A stretch of 64,000 nt of DNA from Linanthus parryae (taxonomy: Eukaryota > Streptophyta > Magnoliopsida > Ericales > Polemoniaceae). Every line of letters begins with the position of its first letter. The stretch's first letter is position 1. A model generated the notes under the pieces. It saw nothing but the letters and a program-made list of their open reading frames with translations. It was not told the DNA's origin and did no database searches. Where the stretch lies: positions 49,871,321-49,935,320 of the forward strand of contig JALGPY010000002.1 of NCBI GenBank assembly GCA_023055425.1, given 5' to 3'. This document shows, one piece after another, positions 55,101 through 58,240 of this stretch. The translations under genes were made by a program, and so were the position numbers.

Positions 55101-57066
55101 AAAGGAAGAGTATGAATGGTATAAGAAGCCATCATTGGTCAACAGCAGAAGTGGGTGGTTTGCTCTTGCGCCTCTTGGTTGTGGGTTGAATCCTAGGTTT
55201 TCTGCTGTATCATCAAGGACTAATGCTCTAGCTATCAAGGATCAAACAGAAACTAATGCTGATACAGCTTCTCAAACATATTTCTCGGATACTGTAGCAT
55301 TGCATATTTATAGAATCGCCTTTCTTAATCTGAAATTTCTGTGCCTGCAAGCTGAAGGTGCAGTTAGAAGGGCAGAGGAAATGGGGTTTGTTGATATTTC
55401 TCGCTTTCCTGAGCTTCCAATGCCTGAGATACTACATGGTTTGCAGGTAACATCTGAAAAATATTCTTACATCGATGGTATGGTTGTTATTTTGAACTAC
55501 AGAATTTAGTATTTATTTGAAAGATGAGAAACACATGCAACAAAAAAACCCGCGGTTATGGATGATTTAAGAAATGTCATTTTGTACAGTTGAATTAAAG
55601 CCAAATTCTTAGAAGCTGAAAACACAGTTCATGTTATCCTGTCCTCCATGCCACTCTGCTCTTTCATATTACCCTACTTTTCATATGCAAAATCTGTGTA
55701 GATAATTTCAGAAGATTTACCCGTAAAAGATAAAGAGAAAAAGTTGGATTGAAGCCAAGTAGGGTATATCAGGAGATTGATGTGAAAATAATGACCACTT
55801 GACCTTCATTTTTTACTCTTCAGCGAGATATTTGCAAAAAAACACTCACAAAAGCAGGAGAGGTACTGAAGTCTTTCTGTTAACTCATGAATTTGGAGTA
55901 CATCCGCAAATCATGAAAAGAGAAAGATTAGATAGAAACAGAAATAGGTCTTACAATAGTGCTCCGGTCCTATTTTTTTCGTTATTCCGTCTTTTGTAGT
56001 GAGAAAAAGTAACTGCATAATCAAAAGCAATGATGGATGCAGGTTGAGCGGGTGTGTCTCCAACACACTCAAAGTTTTCTCTAGCATCCGAATAGAACTT
56101 TGAATCACTATTGTCTATTGATATGCTAGTTGCTAATACTGAATTAAAGATTGAATATAGTTGTGTAGGTTGAGGTTCCTGAGAAGCATGGGCATTGATA
56201 CACTGACACAACAAATCCCATAAAATTCTGGACACTGGAATATAGGGATGTGGGAACAATAACCTTTTTAAGGCCTCATCACAGACTGATTCATCCATAT
56301 TCAACGATGAAAAAGATATCATACAACCATGTGTTGCATGGTCTCAAATCAAAAGATATTCAACGATGAAAAAGATATCATACAACCATGTGTGCCAAGT
56401 GTTGGCGTGTATTCTTTTGCCCAACACATGTCGACACTGATTCGATTCCTTCTTGGAAGTGGTGCATTTCATAGGCCATTAGTAGATTATGTGCACGAAA
56501 CTTAAGTTAGGCGATTCCCTATATTCAGCATTTCAGATTACTAGAATATTTGCATTATTAGCTCGCAAGTCAGTAATGTTGAGGAGAGACTAGATTACTA
56601 TATATTTTCTCATTTCACTTATGAGTCACTGCGGCATAAGAATTATAGCTGACATCTTGCTATTGAACTGCAGGATCAAGGAATTGATGTTGTCAGTGAA
56701 TTGTGTGAAGCCAACAGAATGAAGCAAACATCAACCGAAATACAGGGTGTATGCATCTTACTTTTACAAATGACTGAGATGGCCTTGTATTTGGAATTTT
56801 GTGTCTCTCAAATTTGTGGAATAAGACCTGTTTCTGGACATGTTGAAGATTTTTCGAAGAGGATGAAAATATTGCTCAAAGGTAAAACAGTAAAATGATA
56901 TTCTATGCCCTTATGAAAATCAAATTTTGTTGTCAATCACAACTTATCTGTTTGTCGGTTATTTGCAGCTACGGAAGGGCATGCTTTTCTTAAAGGATCA
57001 TTGAAGTCCTTGAAACACATTACATCGTATGCGTTTCCTGGTTTGTTGCAGACTGAAGACTTCTAG
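391..57066 (+). CDS. NUP188: Nucleoporin NUP188, 5'-truncated by the window edge (30 exons)
   Basis: This gene encodes a large alpha-solenoid scaffold nucleoporin of the inner ring of the nuclear pore, which in other eukaryotes binds NUP93. Joined exons are 391-486, 6208-6277, 8142-8272, 9433-9573, 9648-9805, 13678-13831, 13913-14011, 14194-14271, 14359-14418, 14509-14666, 17039-17240, 24128-24247, 28075-28157, 28259-28369, 34772-34870, 35840-35928, 39001-39149, 42744-42887, 42966-43073, 43751-43861, 44630-44737, 44843-44953, 48229-48404, 48505-48949, 50101-50208, 50321-50379, 50535-50919, 53899-55446, 56674-56881 and 56969-57066. They total 5607 nt (1868 codons plus TAG) and every junction keeps phase. 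I recognise the protein from its resemblance to Arabidopsis AT4G38760, about 1965 residues as remembered. The start codon and roughly 90-100 residues should lie upstream. Residues around 425-450 of the partial protein resemble the SH3-like insert known in fungal Nup188 (inference). NUP205 is the nearest alternative and fits less well. Confidence 0.9.
1044..1083. repeat. Poly-C tract of 40 bases
   Basis: An uninterrupted run of 40 cytosines sits between TAA and TCCTTCT. The complementary strand is a 40-G run. It could be real or an assembly artefact. Confidence 0.95.
1129..1339. mobile_element. Stowaway-like MITE
   Basis: The ends are CTCCCTCCGTCTGCTTTTAT and its complement AAAAGCAGACAGAGGGAG, with terminal inverted repeats extending over about 50 bp (ATGTCCTG, AACATGACGAAGCATTT). 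TA precedes the left end and TG follows the right end, so the TA target duplication is imperfect. Confidence 0.8.
4601..5021. mobile_element. MITE with GGGTTTGGTA...TACCAAACCC ends
   Basis: The left end GGGTTTGGTATCAACTTTTT pairs with TACCAAACCC at the right. An internal AAGTTGATACCAAACC at about 4936-4952 repeats the right end, so the element may be a nested or duplicated copy. Confidence 0.6.
6208..6277 (+). CDS. NUP188: NUP188 exon, AMLQYYLERQCLLKCTKQII
   Basis: This 70-nt exon has acceptor TTCAG and donor GTAAGT. It starts in phase 0 and leaves one base over, which completes a leucine codon with the first two bases of the exon at 8142. Confidence 0.88.
6278..8141. other. NUP188 intron, 1.9 kb
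   Basis: This is an AT-rich intron. I recognise no element with clear ends in it. Confidence 0.4.
8142..8272 (+). CDS. NUP188: NUP188 exon, DGLEKRLIGILEDLLSSSLP
   Basis: This 131-nt exon starts after ATGCAG and ends at ATG|GTAATT. It encodes an acidic-basic linker followed by the helix DGLEKRLIGILEDLLSSS. A frame without splicing would extend upstream, but that part is intronic. Confidence 0.88.
8273..9432. other. NUP188 intron, 1.2 kb
   Basis: The only structure I see is a 33-nt perfect palindrome at 8884-8916. Confidence 0.4.
8884..8916. repeat. Perfect 16-bp-arm palindrome
   Basis: CATTTGAGTGTCATGC is followed by one A and then by its exact reverse complement. It lies inside an intron and could form a hairpin in RNA. 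Confidence 0.9.
9433..9573 (+). CDS. NUP188: NUP188 exon, LFSLWAEEILIEGNLVLDIL
   Basis: This exon is 47 whole codons with acceptor TTGTAG and donor GAG|GTAAAA. The helical sequence, with LWAEE and LVLDILFLSY, is characteristic of the plant NUP188 N-terminal solenoid. Confidence 0.9.
9648..9805 (+). CDS. NUP188: NUP188 exon, GTSNFGKLAISAEALQSFYN
   Basis: This 158-nt exon follows a very short 74-nt intron. It encodes the SNFGKLAIS motif and the helix VQLLLILIKALDLENLLRMI. It ends in phase 2 (AG|GTTTAA). Confidence 0.9.
9929..10112. repeat. Tandem duplication, 94-bp period
   Basis: CTGGACCAGTGGGCCATTG and the following AGTTAA...AGTCAATATT segment occur at 9929 and 10023 with several substitutions. 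It lies in the intron after the exon at 9648. Confidence 0.8.
10704..11676. mobile_element. Nested non-autonomous DNA element with GGCGGA/TCCGCC ends
   Basis: It begins CAGTGGCGGAGCCAGG and ends GTAGATCCGCCCCTG, the end type of a common plant hAT-like family. Flanks ACCACGAC and ACCAACAA agree poorly, so the 8-bp duplication is decayed if present. Inside are four diverged units of about 155-185 bp. Confidence 0.6.
10820..11560. repeat. Four diverged tandem units inside the nested element
   Basis: Each unit carries a variant of GGAGGGACTCGAACACAGG, then TACTAAACATTACAACTAAC, then GGGCAAGTAGGTAG. The first two units also share CTGTCGATTCTAC through CAAATAATACTC. Cores lie near 10949, 11134, 11307 and 11460. 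Confidence 0.75.
13678..13831 (+). CDS. NUP188: NUP188 exon, EMDAIVSRFETKEAGPLILS
   Basis: Two overlapping acceptors are possible, TTCAG|GCAG and GCAG|GGC. Only the first (exon start 13678) keeps phase with the preceding exon, giving R-Q-G-S-T. The exon then reads QEMDAIVSRF and WATFLCLISSLPGKQDYNM. Confidence 0.88.
13913..14011 (+). CDS. NUP188: NUP188 exon, DIDHASYVRQAFDAESLSYI
   Basis: This exon is 33 codons, with acceptor CTCAG and donor GAT|GTGAGT. It is the first of a compact group of five exons separated by introns of only 81-182 nt. Confidence 0.9.
14194..14271 (+). CDS. NUP188: NUP188 exon, GPTAGLRSVMRTFISAFIAS
   Basis: This exon is 26 codons, with acceptor TTCTAG and donor CAG|GTTATT. 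It encodes an amphipathic helix ending SYEISLQ. Confidence 0.9.
14359..14418 (+). CDS. NUP188: NUP188 exon, LEDNTLKLILGILSNIYRGE
   Basis: This exon is 20 codons, with acceptor TTTCAG and donor GAG|GTTTGG. The following 90-nt intron contains a perfect 13-bp hairpin. Confidence 0.9.
14466..14497 (+). repeat. Perfect 13-bp hairpin inside a 90-nt intron
   Basis: GATTTCCTGTAAT, a 6-nt loop and ATTACAGGAAATC fill about a third of the intron between the exons at 14359 and 14509, just upstream of the acceptor. It could affect branch-point or acceptor use. Confidence 0.8.
14509..14666 (+). CDS. NUP188: NUP188 exon, ESLCVQFWDRDSFIDGPVRC
   Basis: This 158-nt exon contains the strongly conserved CVQFWDR-SFIDGP-RCLL and EGEFPFRT blocks. 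The donor is placed at GT|GTGAGT because the next exon must supply a G to complete valine. Confidence 0.92.
14768..15051. mobile_element. Stowaway-like MITE with TA target duplication
   Basis: The left end is CTCCCTCCGTCCCGCAAAGG and the right end GCAGGATGGAGGGGG, flanked by TA at 14766-14767 and TA at 15052-15053. Its length is 284 bp. Confidence 0.78.
15667..16053. mobile_element. GTTTGGTATCC-type MITE
   Basis: The left end AAAGTTTGTTTGGTATCCGT is matched at the right by AGGGATGCCAAACATGCACT in inverted form. Inside are several repeats of TTTAAAAACA. Confidence 0.55.
16913..16990 (+). pseudogene. Degenerate tandem copy of the start of a NUP188 exon
   Basis: The segment aligns to the first roughly 75 bp of the real exon at 17039 (CTTTTCTTGATATGTCTGCT against ATTTTCTTGATAAGTCTGTT, then TTTGTTTGAGATA and CCTGATTGAT). 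A one-base loss shifts its frame and brings stops (AGATAATGA). It is a relic of a local duplication or of an exon replacement. Confidence 0.8.
17039..17240 (+). CDS. NUP188: NUP188 exon with SH3-like segment
   Basis: This 202-nt exon encodes YNFLDKSVGISSLFEIDNNS and then IPSNTRGHVLKLVDKSTALV followed by RWE. The second block has the look of a beta-rich SH3-like insert (inference from known Nup188 structures). A decayed copy of the start of this exon lies about 126 bp upstream. Confidence 0.92.
18814..19746. mobile_element. Non-autonomous Mutator-like element rich in GTATCG motifs
   Basis: An exact 9-bp repeat, TTCGTTCCC, flanks it at 18805-18813 and 19747-19755. It starts ATAGTTGTCAAAGCTTGATA and both ends are packed with GTATCG/CGATAC motifs. 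No transposase frame is seen. A second copy in the opposite orientation lies at 39365-40151. Confidence 0.78.
20106..21736. mobile_element. Older hAT-like element, interrupted
   Basis: It begins TAGAGCTGTAAACGGCTCGG and ends GGTTCAAACTTGCAGCCCTA, giving terminal inverted repeats of the form TAGRGCTGYAA. The flanks do not show a convincing duplication. The younger hAT at 20536-21289 is inserted in it. Confidence 0.5.
20536..21289. mobile_element. hAT non-autonomous element with exact 8-bp target duplication
   Basis: The ends are TAGGGATGGCAA and TTGCCATCCCTA. TCCTCAAG flanks it on both sides (20528-20535 and 21290-21297). Both arms are made of repeated GGATCCGAAT/ATCCGATCC motifs and the middle is AT-rich. 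It is 754 bp long with no transposase. Confidence 0.88.
22629..23700. repeat. Diverged direct duplication, first copy split by an insertion
   Basis: The segment from TACTGGAATTATTGTTGTGT through CCATTATTACATATCAA recurs from 23378. In the first copy about 400 bp, 22810-23215, is inserted between CAAGTTCTC and CTTTATGAATAC. Confidence 0.7.
22825..23110. mobile_element. MITE with GGATTGGACTGGATTAG ends
   Basis: The left end ATTGGATTGGACTGGATTAG is answered at the right by TCCAATCCCAGCTAATACTG in inverted form. It lies in the insertion that splits the 22629-23700 duplication. End points are approximate. Confidence 0.5.
24128..24247 (+). CDS. NUP188: NUP188 exon, YAQSGVLVLLLRLAQEMYLD
   Basis: This exon is 40 codons after a 6.9-kb intron, with acceptor TTGCAG and donor AAG|GTAATG. 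It encodes the conserved SGVLVLLLRLAQE and TLDLLSRLVSFN helices. Confidence 0.92.
24248..28074. other. NUP188 intron, 3.8 kb
   Basis: It contains a GC-rich inverted-repeat element at 25854-26866, AT repeats (26680-26760) and a (CT) microsatellite at 27321-27348. The GC-rich open frames around 25.9-26.2 kb belong to the element and show no gene character. Confidence 0.5.
25854..26866. mobile_element. Inverted-repeat element with GTCCCCGTC-rich ends
   Basis: The left end CTATGAAGCACCGGAACGG matches the inverted right end CCGTCTCGGTGCTACATAG. The arms are rich in GGAACG and CGTCCCCGTC and contrast sharply with the AT-rich flanks. The target duplication is not clear. It is probably Mutator-like. 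Confidence 0.55.
28075..28157 (+). CDS. NUP188: NUP188 exon, AVCYSLLDGYTLCAGGMFRG
   Basis: I chose acceptor TTTCTAG (28071-28074) because it keeps phase and gives AVCYSLLD, which resembles AVCFALMD in relatives. The more obvious TTACAG 15 bp downstream would put a stop in frame. The exon is 83 nt and ends in phase 2. Confidence 0.82.
28259..28369 (+). CDS. NUP188: NUP188 exon, FNVLDIICSLVKKIPPSCSG
   Basis: This 111-nt exon has acceptor ATGCAG and donor TG|GTAATT. Its first base completes a cysteine codon. It ends with the VTILVQMLK helix. Confidence 0.88.
28600..29455 (-). pseudogene. LINE ORF2 relic, reverse-transcriptase C-terminal and zinc-finger region
   Basis: Read on the minus strand, several frames give typical plant LINE text: ERRLATWKKQ, LSSLPTYFQSLILLPVENRV, NKLQRDFLWEGAEG and VGVGTRISFWKDIWFGNEAL. 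Frameshifts and stops break it. It continues upstream at 31220-31420. Confidence 0.8.
29456..31205. mobile_element. Array of three LTR-like units (TRIM-like)
   Basis: Three copies starting TGTAATATCC(C/T)GTCCCAC and ending GGTTGTTG(C/G)A lie at 29456-30762 (holding the Mutator-like insert), 30835-30990 and 31063-31205. The two spacers (30763-30834 and 30991-31062) are both 72 bp and end in a purine tract, TATAAAAGGTGGGGGAT, as before a 3' LTR. Near-matching ACATTGCC (29448-29455) and ACATTAAC (31212-31219) flank the array. I see no clear tRNA primer site. Confidence 0.65.
29513..30670. mobile_element. Mutator-like element with exact 9-bp target duplication
   Basis: TATAGTAAA flanks it at 29504-29512 and 30671-30679. 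Inverted ends of about 55 bp run GGGATAATTGCATTTTACCC against its counterpart GGGTTAAAATGCAATTAGCC. It carries a (TC) run at 29708-29730 and a GC-rich interior at 30220-30450 but no transposase, so it may be a gene-fragment carrier (Pack-MULE type, inferred). Confidence 0.85.
31220..31420 (-). pseudogene. LINE ORF2 relic, reverse-transcriptase palm
   Basis: The minus strand reads DGVFVRISHLLFAGDTLFCC, then QEQLQWLQCVLMAFETVSGL. The catalytic F/YADD box is FAGD, so an essential aspartate is lost. It joins in sense with 28600-29455 once the intervening array is removed. Confidence 0.8.
32099..32137. repeat. (AT) microsatellite
   Basis: An uninterrupted run of about 19 AT units. Confidence 0.95.
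32338..32625. mobile_element. MITE with GCGCATGTTTGG/CCAAACCGGCGC ends
   Basis: The left end TAGCGCATGTTTGGAAACC and right end GTTGGTACCAAACCGGCGCT are imperfect inverted repeats. The interior is AT-rich with TTTTGATTAAA motifs. Confidence 0.6.
32908..33660 (+). pseudogene. LINE 3' end with an open RNase H-like domain
   Basis: The open frame runs unbroken for about 250 codons to TAG at 33660. It contains VSEIWFTHNKWMHED, then an RNase H-type core: LKLNVDCAV, GVVCRNSNGEWLWGCQ, EVLAILEGLLVIEELGIRNA, ETDSADAW and REENKVADLLAKS. In plant LINEs this domain closes ORF2. An A-rich tail (about 33683-33697) follows directly. Upstream reverse transcriptase is absent, so it is a 5'-truncated insertion. 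The lack of stops suggests it is young. Confidence 0.8.
34772..34870 (+). CDS. NUP188: NUP188 exon, SPSYTSAVVVRTNIFDVALA
   Basis: This 99-nt exon follows a 6.4-kb intron. Its first base completes a cysteine codon. It ends SDGLS plus AG|GTGAAT. Confidence 0.88.
34871..35839. other. NUP188 intron, 1 kb
   Basis: It holds a weak direct duplication around 35395-35480 and 35560-35640 (ATGGATACTA, TGTCC, TTTGTCTGATGTTTGCTCAG-like segments). Nothing else is recognised. Confidence 0.4.
35840..35928 (+). CDS. NUP188: NUP188 exon ending at a GC donor
   Basis: This 89-nt exon reads GSWLLSGRLANMLLIDCEQN and ends CCPLTLS plus one base. The only donor that keeps the conserved LS-V-LDLTMQL junction is TTTCAG|GCACGC, a GC instead of a GT. 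No GT donor lies nearby in the right phase. Confidence 0.86.
37434..37550. repeat. Imperfect foldback of about 55-bp arms
   Basis: TATTGTTTTTTGGTTTGTAG pairs with CTAACAACCAAAAAACCAATA-type sequence at the other end, and GAGGTGAGGAGAGAG pairs with CTCTCTCCTCCTCTTA. The loop is about 16 nt. It is probably a small MITE. Confidence 0.65.
37680..37915. mobile_element. Stowaway-like MITE
   Basis: The left end CTCACTGTCCCAAAATAAG matches the inverted right end ATATTTTGGGACGGATGGAG, followed by TA. Confidence 0.6.
38229..38379. mobile_element. Stowaway-like MITE with TA flanks
   Basis: It begins CTTCCCCTCCG and ends AGGACAGAGGGAG, flanked by TA on each side. It is 151 bp long, shorter than the other MITEs of this end type here. 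Confidence 0.6.
39001..39149 (+). CDS. NUP188: NUP188 exon, LDLTMQLVETGVEDDVVLSL
   Basis: This 149-nt exon has acceptor TTTTCAG and donor AAG|GTAAAT. It contains the highly conserved MQLVETGVEDDVVLSLVVF stretch and KYKVKHARWKVTLK. Confidence 0.92.
39365..40151. mobile_element. Second GTATCG Mutator-like element, inverted relative to the first
   Basis: Its right end TATCAAACTTTGACAACTAT is the inverse of the start of the element at 18814, and its left end resembles the far end of that element. Flanks CATCACGCT (39356-39364) and GATCACACT (40152-40160) agree at 7 of 9 positions, an aged target duplication. Confidence 0.7.
40234..40435 (+). mobile_element. tRNA-derived SINE
   Basis: A polymerase III A-box-like TTGCTCTAGTGGTATTGGCC and a B-box-like GAGTTCGAAGGTC lie about 40 bp apart. 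They are followed by a body with a T/A-rich end (TTTGTTCATATATTTATT). This layout is typical of plant SINEs. The 3' limit is approximate. Confidence 0.6.
41191..41515. repeat. Tandem duplication, 160-bp period
   Basis: GAAATAACAT/C, TTTCTGTCTG, AAGTCCAAGGCTAATA, CTCCTTGGCATCTTGTAGTT and CCACATGCCTTTATATATCT occur in the same order twice, starting at 41191 and 41351. Confidence 0.85.
42744..42887 (+). CDS. NUP188: NUP188 exon, VLKLMKKCILFCPNSKKLGD
   Basis: This exon is 48 codons, with acceptor TTATAG and donor GAG|GTCAGT. It ends in NALFQIVCTTEQTLE. Confidence 0.92.
42966..43073 (+). CDS. NUP188: NUP188 exon, KLYVSRLYDLMEIEGLELAI
   Basis: This exon is 36 codons after a 78-nt intron. Acceptor GAACAG, donor CAG|GTGAGT. 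Confidence 0.92.
43378..43628. mobile_element. Perfect 87-bp inverted-repeat element with 5-bp target duplication
   Basis: Arms 43378-43464 and 43542-43628 are exact reverse complements (starting TATAGGAACTATAGGGACTA). TTTAC flanks the element on both sides (43373-43377 and 43629-43633). The 77-nt loop contains TGGTATCAGAGCCAGG, which looks like the initiator-Met-tRNA primer site of plant LTR retroelements, then GATCCTGGGACCTGTGGG. It may be a pair of short LTRs in inverted order, or a foldback transposon. Confidence 0.88.
43751..43861 (+). CDS. NUP188: NUP188 exon, DVLPSLSVFHHAVLSPSTKP
   Basis: This exon is 37 codons, with acceptor TGGCAG and donor CCT|GTATGT. A 255-bp tandem duplication of intron sequence begins exactly at this donor. 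Confidence 0.92.
43862..44330. repeat. Intronic tandem duplication, 255-bp period, starting at a splice donor
   Basis: The first copy starts GTATGTAATCATACCCTGAT at the donor of the exon ending at 43861. The second starts GTATGTGATTATATACCCTG at 44115. They share TCTAGCTTTTG, TTGTTTAGCTA, TTTCCTATAGTA, AACTCATGGTGAA and GATGGAACA-type segments with about 15-20 percent divergence by eye. Confidence 0.85.
44630..44737 (+). CDS. NUP188: NUP188 exon, TIQVGAAKLLSVLFTISDFS
   Basis: This exon is 36 codons. Acceptor ATGCAG, donor CAG|GTGTGG. Confidence 0.9.
44843..44953 (+). CDS. NUP188: NUP188 exon, ITHLRNTINSILHEQSPSNK
   Basis: This exon is 37 codons. Acceptor GACAG, donor CAG|GTTGAC. It ends FKLLTSAAQHQ. 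Confidence 0.9.
45631..47555. mobile_element. Mutator-like element with TCTTCAAAAGCATACATGTGG ends
   Basis: The left end GGCTAATCTTCAAAAGCATA and CTGAGTCCAAAAAGCATACA match the inverted right end over about 60 bp (TGTATGCTTTCTGGACTCAG, ATGTATGTTTCGAAGAT). Flanks TTATTTTAG and TTATTTTAT agree at 8 of 9. The interior has a 148-bp-period duplication (47071 and 47219) and no transposase. Confidence 0.72.
45950..46585. mobile_element. Nested repeat with GTATCCGTGTC-rich ends
   Basis: GCTGTATCCGTGTCGGACAC and GGATACTCAGACACTCG at the left face ATGTATCCGTGCCGTATCC and ACCCGTATCCATACCCGTGC at the right. The limits are approximate and the class is uncertain. Confidence 0.4.
48229..48404 (+). CDS. NUP188: NUP188 exon, PAFLVAVISSKGNSDLQYSN
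   Basis: This 176-nt exon has acceptor CTGCAG. It encodes PAFLVAVIS followed by a polar, probably disordered stretch. It ends in phase 2 at CACAG|GTATTG. Confidence 0.9.
48505..48949 (+). CDS. NUP188: NUP188 exon, EPRLLLSVLDFLNGLWQGAA
   Basis: This 445-nt exon has acceptor TTCTAG and donor AAG|GTAAGA. It encodes LLLSVLDFLNGLW, KFWTQLSD and a long helical stretch to FLRAK. It is the second largest of the exons visible in this gene after the 1548-nt one. Confidence 0.93.
48950..50100. other. NUP188 intron, 1.2 kb
   Basis: It contains a probable short DNA element at about 49616-49949 that begins AAAGGTGGGCCTAGGGCCAC and ends TGCCTCCGCCCCTG, the same end type as those at 10704 and 61225. Nothing else is recognised. 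Confidence 0.45.
50101..50208 (+). CDS. NUP188: NUP188 exon, IATALFSVHVMEKLKAGNVG
   Basis: This exon is 36 codons. Acceptor CTGCAG, donor AAG|GTACCC. Confidence 0.9.
50321..50379 (+). CDS. NUP188: NUP188 exon, LSELPAFSELSTQYTQRGY
   Basis: This is the smallest visible exon, 59 nt, between introns of 112 and 155 nt. Acceptor AATAG, donor AG|GTTTGT, ending in phase 2. Confidence 0.87.
50535..50919 (+). CDS. NUP188: NUP188 exon, EEKELDRLILNDLYYHLQGE
   Basis: This 385-nt exon has acceptor TTGACAG and donor GAT|GTAAGT. It contains the conserved LILNDLYYHLQGELEGR block and the LGLNWWEYSSWK block. Confidence 0.93.
52122..52179. repeat. (GA) microsatellite
   Basis: A run of about 29 GA units with one G interruption. 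Confidence 0.95.
52259..52904. repeat. Tandem duplication, 324-bp period
   Basis: TTTGGGTGTTCTTGGTGTGT, TTTGCATGTGCCTCCAACCA, TTATGTGAAGT and CTGCAAGGAGGTTTAGTGTC recur in order from 52259 and from 52583. The copies differ by small substitutions and indels. Confidence 0.9.
52905..53260. mobile_element. LTR-retroelement-like fragment
   Basis: TGGTATCGAAGCCATGGC resembles a Met-tRNA primer site. A purine-rich GATGCCTGAGGGGCCGTGTT follows about 95 bp later and then GTGGGACTTCTCAACATGCC, a sequence typical of short plant LTRs. No coding region is present, so it is probably a TRIM/SMART-type relic. Confidence 0.45.
53899..55446 (+). CDS. NUP188: NUP188 exon, the 516-codon C-terminal solenoid exon
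   Basis: This 1548-nt open exon has acceptor CGTGCAG and donor CAG|GTAACA. It encodes the C-terminal alpha-solenoid, with NPFEATVLDLKIPKQL, DLLTPGTWVPIIQKNF, ARVREGAQMLLAAGFL, YINAPEFPSEGREKKRSRAQ and FCHPLLKEEYEWYKKPSLVN. An in-frame ATG at 53887 is intronic and is not a start. Confidence 0.95.
55951..56322 (-). CDS. Unrecognised antisense open frame, possibly a captured gene fragment
   Basis: This 123-codon frame lies on the minus strand within a NUP188 intron. Its text looks protein-like (DESVCDEALKRLLFPHPYIP, VSRILWDLLCQCINAHAS, ASIIAFDYAVTFSHYK) and is richer in varied residues than the other spurious frames. I do not recognise the family and see no promoter, so it may be a relic exon from elsewhere or chance. 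Confidence 0.25.
   Translation of the reverse strand: MISFSSLNMDESVCDEALKRLLFPHPYIPVSRILWDLLCQCINAHASQEPQPTQLYSIFNSVLATSISIDNSDSKFYSDARENFECVGDTPAQPASIIAFDYAVTFSHYKRRNNEKNRTGALL
56297..56393. repeat. Tandem duplication, 59-bp period
   Basis: ATATTCAACGATGAAAAAGA and the following TATCATACAACCATGTGT occur at 56297 and 56356, identical over about 38 bp. It overlaps the start of the antisense open frame. Confidence 0.9.
56674..56881 (+). CDS. NUP188: NUP188 exon, DQGIDVVSELCEANRMKQTS
   Basis: This 208-nt exon has acceptor CTGCAG and donor G|GTAAAA. It encodes the penultimate helices, including LLLQMTEMALYLEFCVSQIC. Confidence 0.92.
56969..57066 (+). CDS. NUP188: NUP188 terminal exon
   Basis: This 98-nt exon has acceptor TTTGCAG. 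It reads TEGHAFLKGSLKSLKHITSY and ends LLQTEDF before a TAG stop at 57064-57066. A possible poly(A) signal AATAAA occurs near 57361, with low certainty. Confidence 0.92.
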
Positions 57067-57170
57067 GTAGAAACCCCTTCATGGAAGCTCCTGTATGGAC
57101 TAAATGTACATAGATAATCGTTGTTTTGGGCGATACATAAACTGTAACGTCCATATGAACTTGCATGTAT

Positions 57171-57288
57171 GTGATAAAAGTTAACTTCATTGTAACCAAA
57201 TATTCGTCGTGTTACTTGAACTAAGAGGCGCGAATGTGATAAAAGTTAACTTCATTGTAACCAAAATATTCGTCGTGTTACTTGATCG
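57171..57288. repeat. Tandem duplication, 65-bp period
   Basis: The segment GTGATAAAAGTTAACTTCAT and what follows to GTTACTTGA occurs at 57171 and again at 57236, nearly identical. It lies just after the NUP188 stop and probably inside its 3' UTR. Confidence 0.85.
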
Positions 57289-57987
57289 AAAGAAGCATAT
57301 AATGCATTTGATCTTCGTGTTTACAAACAATGTTTTTGCGCTGCTAACCATTATGTTTGTGAATAAATCGAGGCTTCGAGGATGCAACATTTGGTGTGTT
57401 TTGGGAACTGAAATATTTTGTGCTTTTTGGAAATATGGCCCGGCTATTGAATGTAACACACACAAAAGAAGGTCAAATGACGCTAAACGTATAGTGGTGT
57501 TTAATACTTGTGACGCTAATTTTCTAGCTGCTCCAATTTTATTATAAAACTTCTTCGGTTTTTATTTTGAGACAGATAGCTTCTAATCTTTAAGATAGTT
57601 TGATTAATTAACGAAATTGTTGTAACACTCATCGCCAATTACGTGACCTCCAATCGTTAAAATGTCTGACAATCCGTTGTCAGTCATGTACACAGTATAG
57701 TGAAACGAAAGTTTTAATTCTTCAGATTGTGAAATGCTGCGGTCTTTCCAATAGAATATAGACATGTGGCACATTTAAATAGACTAAAATCCCGAGCAGC
57801 AATTACACTTCACTTTTTCGTGTATTAACATTGCTTACAACGTTTTTATTCGTTGGGTGTAATTGTTTGTCTAATTAAAACTAACTGCATGTAAATATAT
57901 TACTTCAATGTGGATTACAGTCATTAATTATGGATTGCTTTATCACATAGCACTTTAAATGTTTTTTTTTTTATAACGTAGGAACTC

Positions 57988-58119
57988 GCAGTCGCTATTC
58001 ATCGTGTCCGTAATGGGTAAACTCACACATCAGAAACCAGTCTGAGAAAATTAGAGCAGTCGCTATTCATCGTGTCCGTAATGGGTAAACTCACACATCA
58101 GAAACCAGTCTGAGAAAAT
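57988..58119. repeat. Tandem duplication, 68-bp period, exact
   Basis: Bases 57988-58051 recur without change at 58056-58119. It is upstream of the cyclophilin TATA box by about 500 bp. Confidence 0.92.
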
Positions 58120-58130
58120 CCAATATGACA

Positions 58131-58240
58131 GACTCGCAATTGAGAATGTCAATAGAAAGTCATTAATTTATCTCAAAGTTCGAAAGACTCGCAGTTGAGG
58201 ATGTCAATAGAAAGTCATTAATTTATCCCAAAATTCGGAA
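58131..58240. repeat. Tandem duplication, 55-bp period
   Basis: GACTCGCA followed by TGTCAATAGAAAGTCATTAA occurs at 58131 and 58186 with a few substitutions. It directly follows the 68-bp duplication. Confidence 0.85.

Larger units (their letters stand above)
55447..56673. other. NUP188 intron, 1.2 kb
   Basis: It holds an unexplained minus-strand open frame (55951-56322) and a 59-bp-period duplication (56297-56393). The rest is unremarkable. Confidence 0.5.

Noticed and set aside
53887..55509. A single 540-codon gene starting at the ATG at 53887
   Set aside because: The first four codons lie before a clean GTGCAG acceptor and the last ones after a CAG|GTAACA donor. The sequence is the large C-terminal exon of NUP188.
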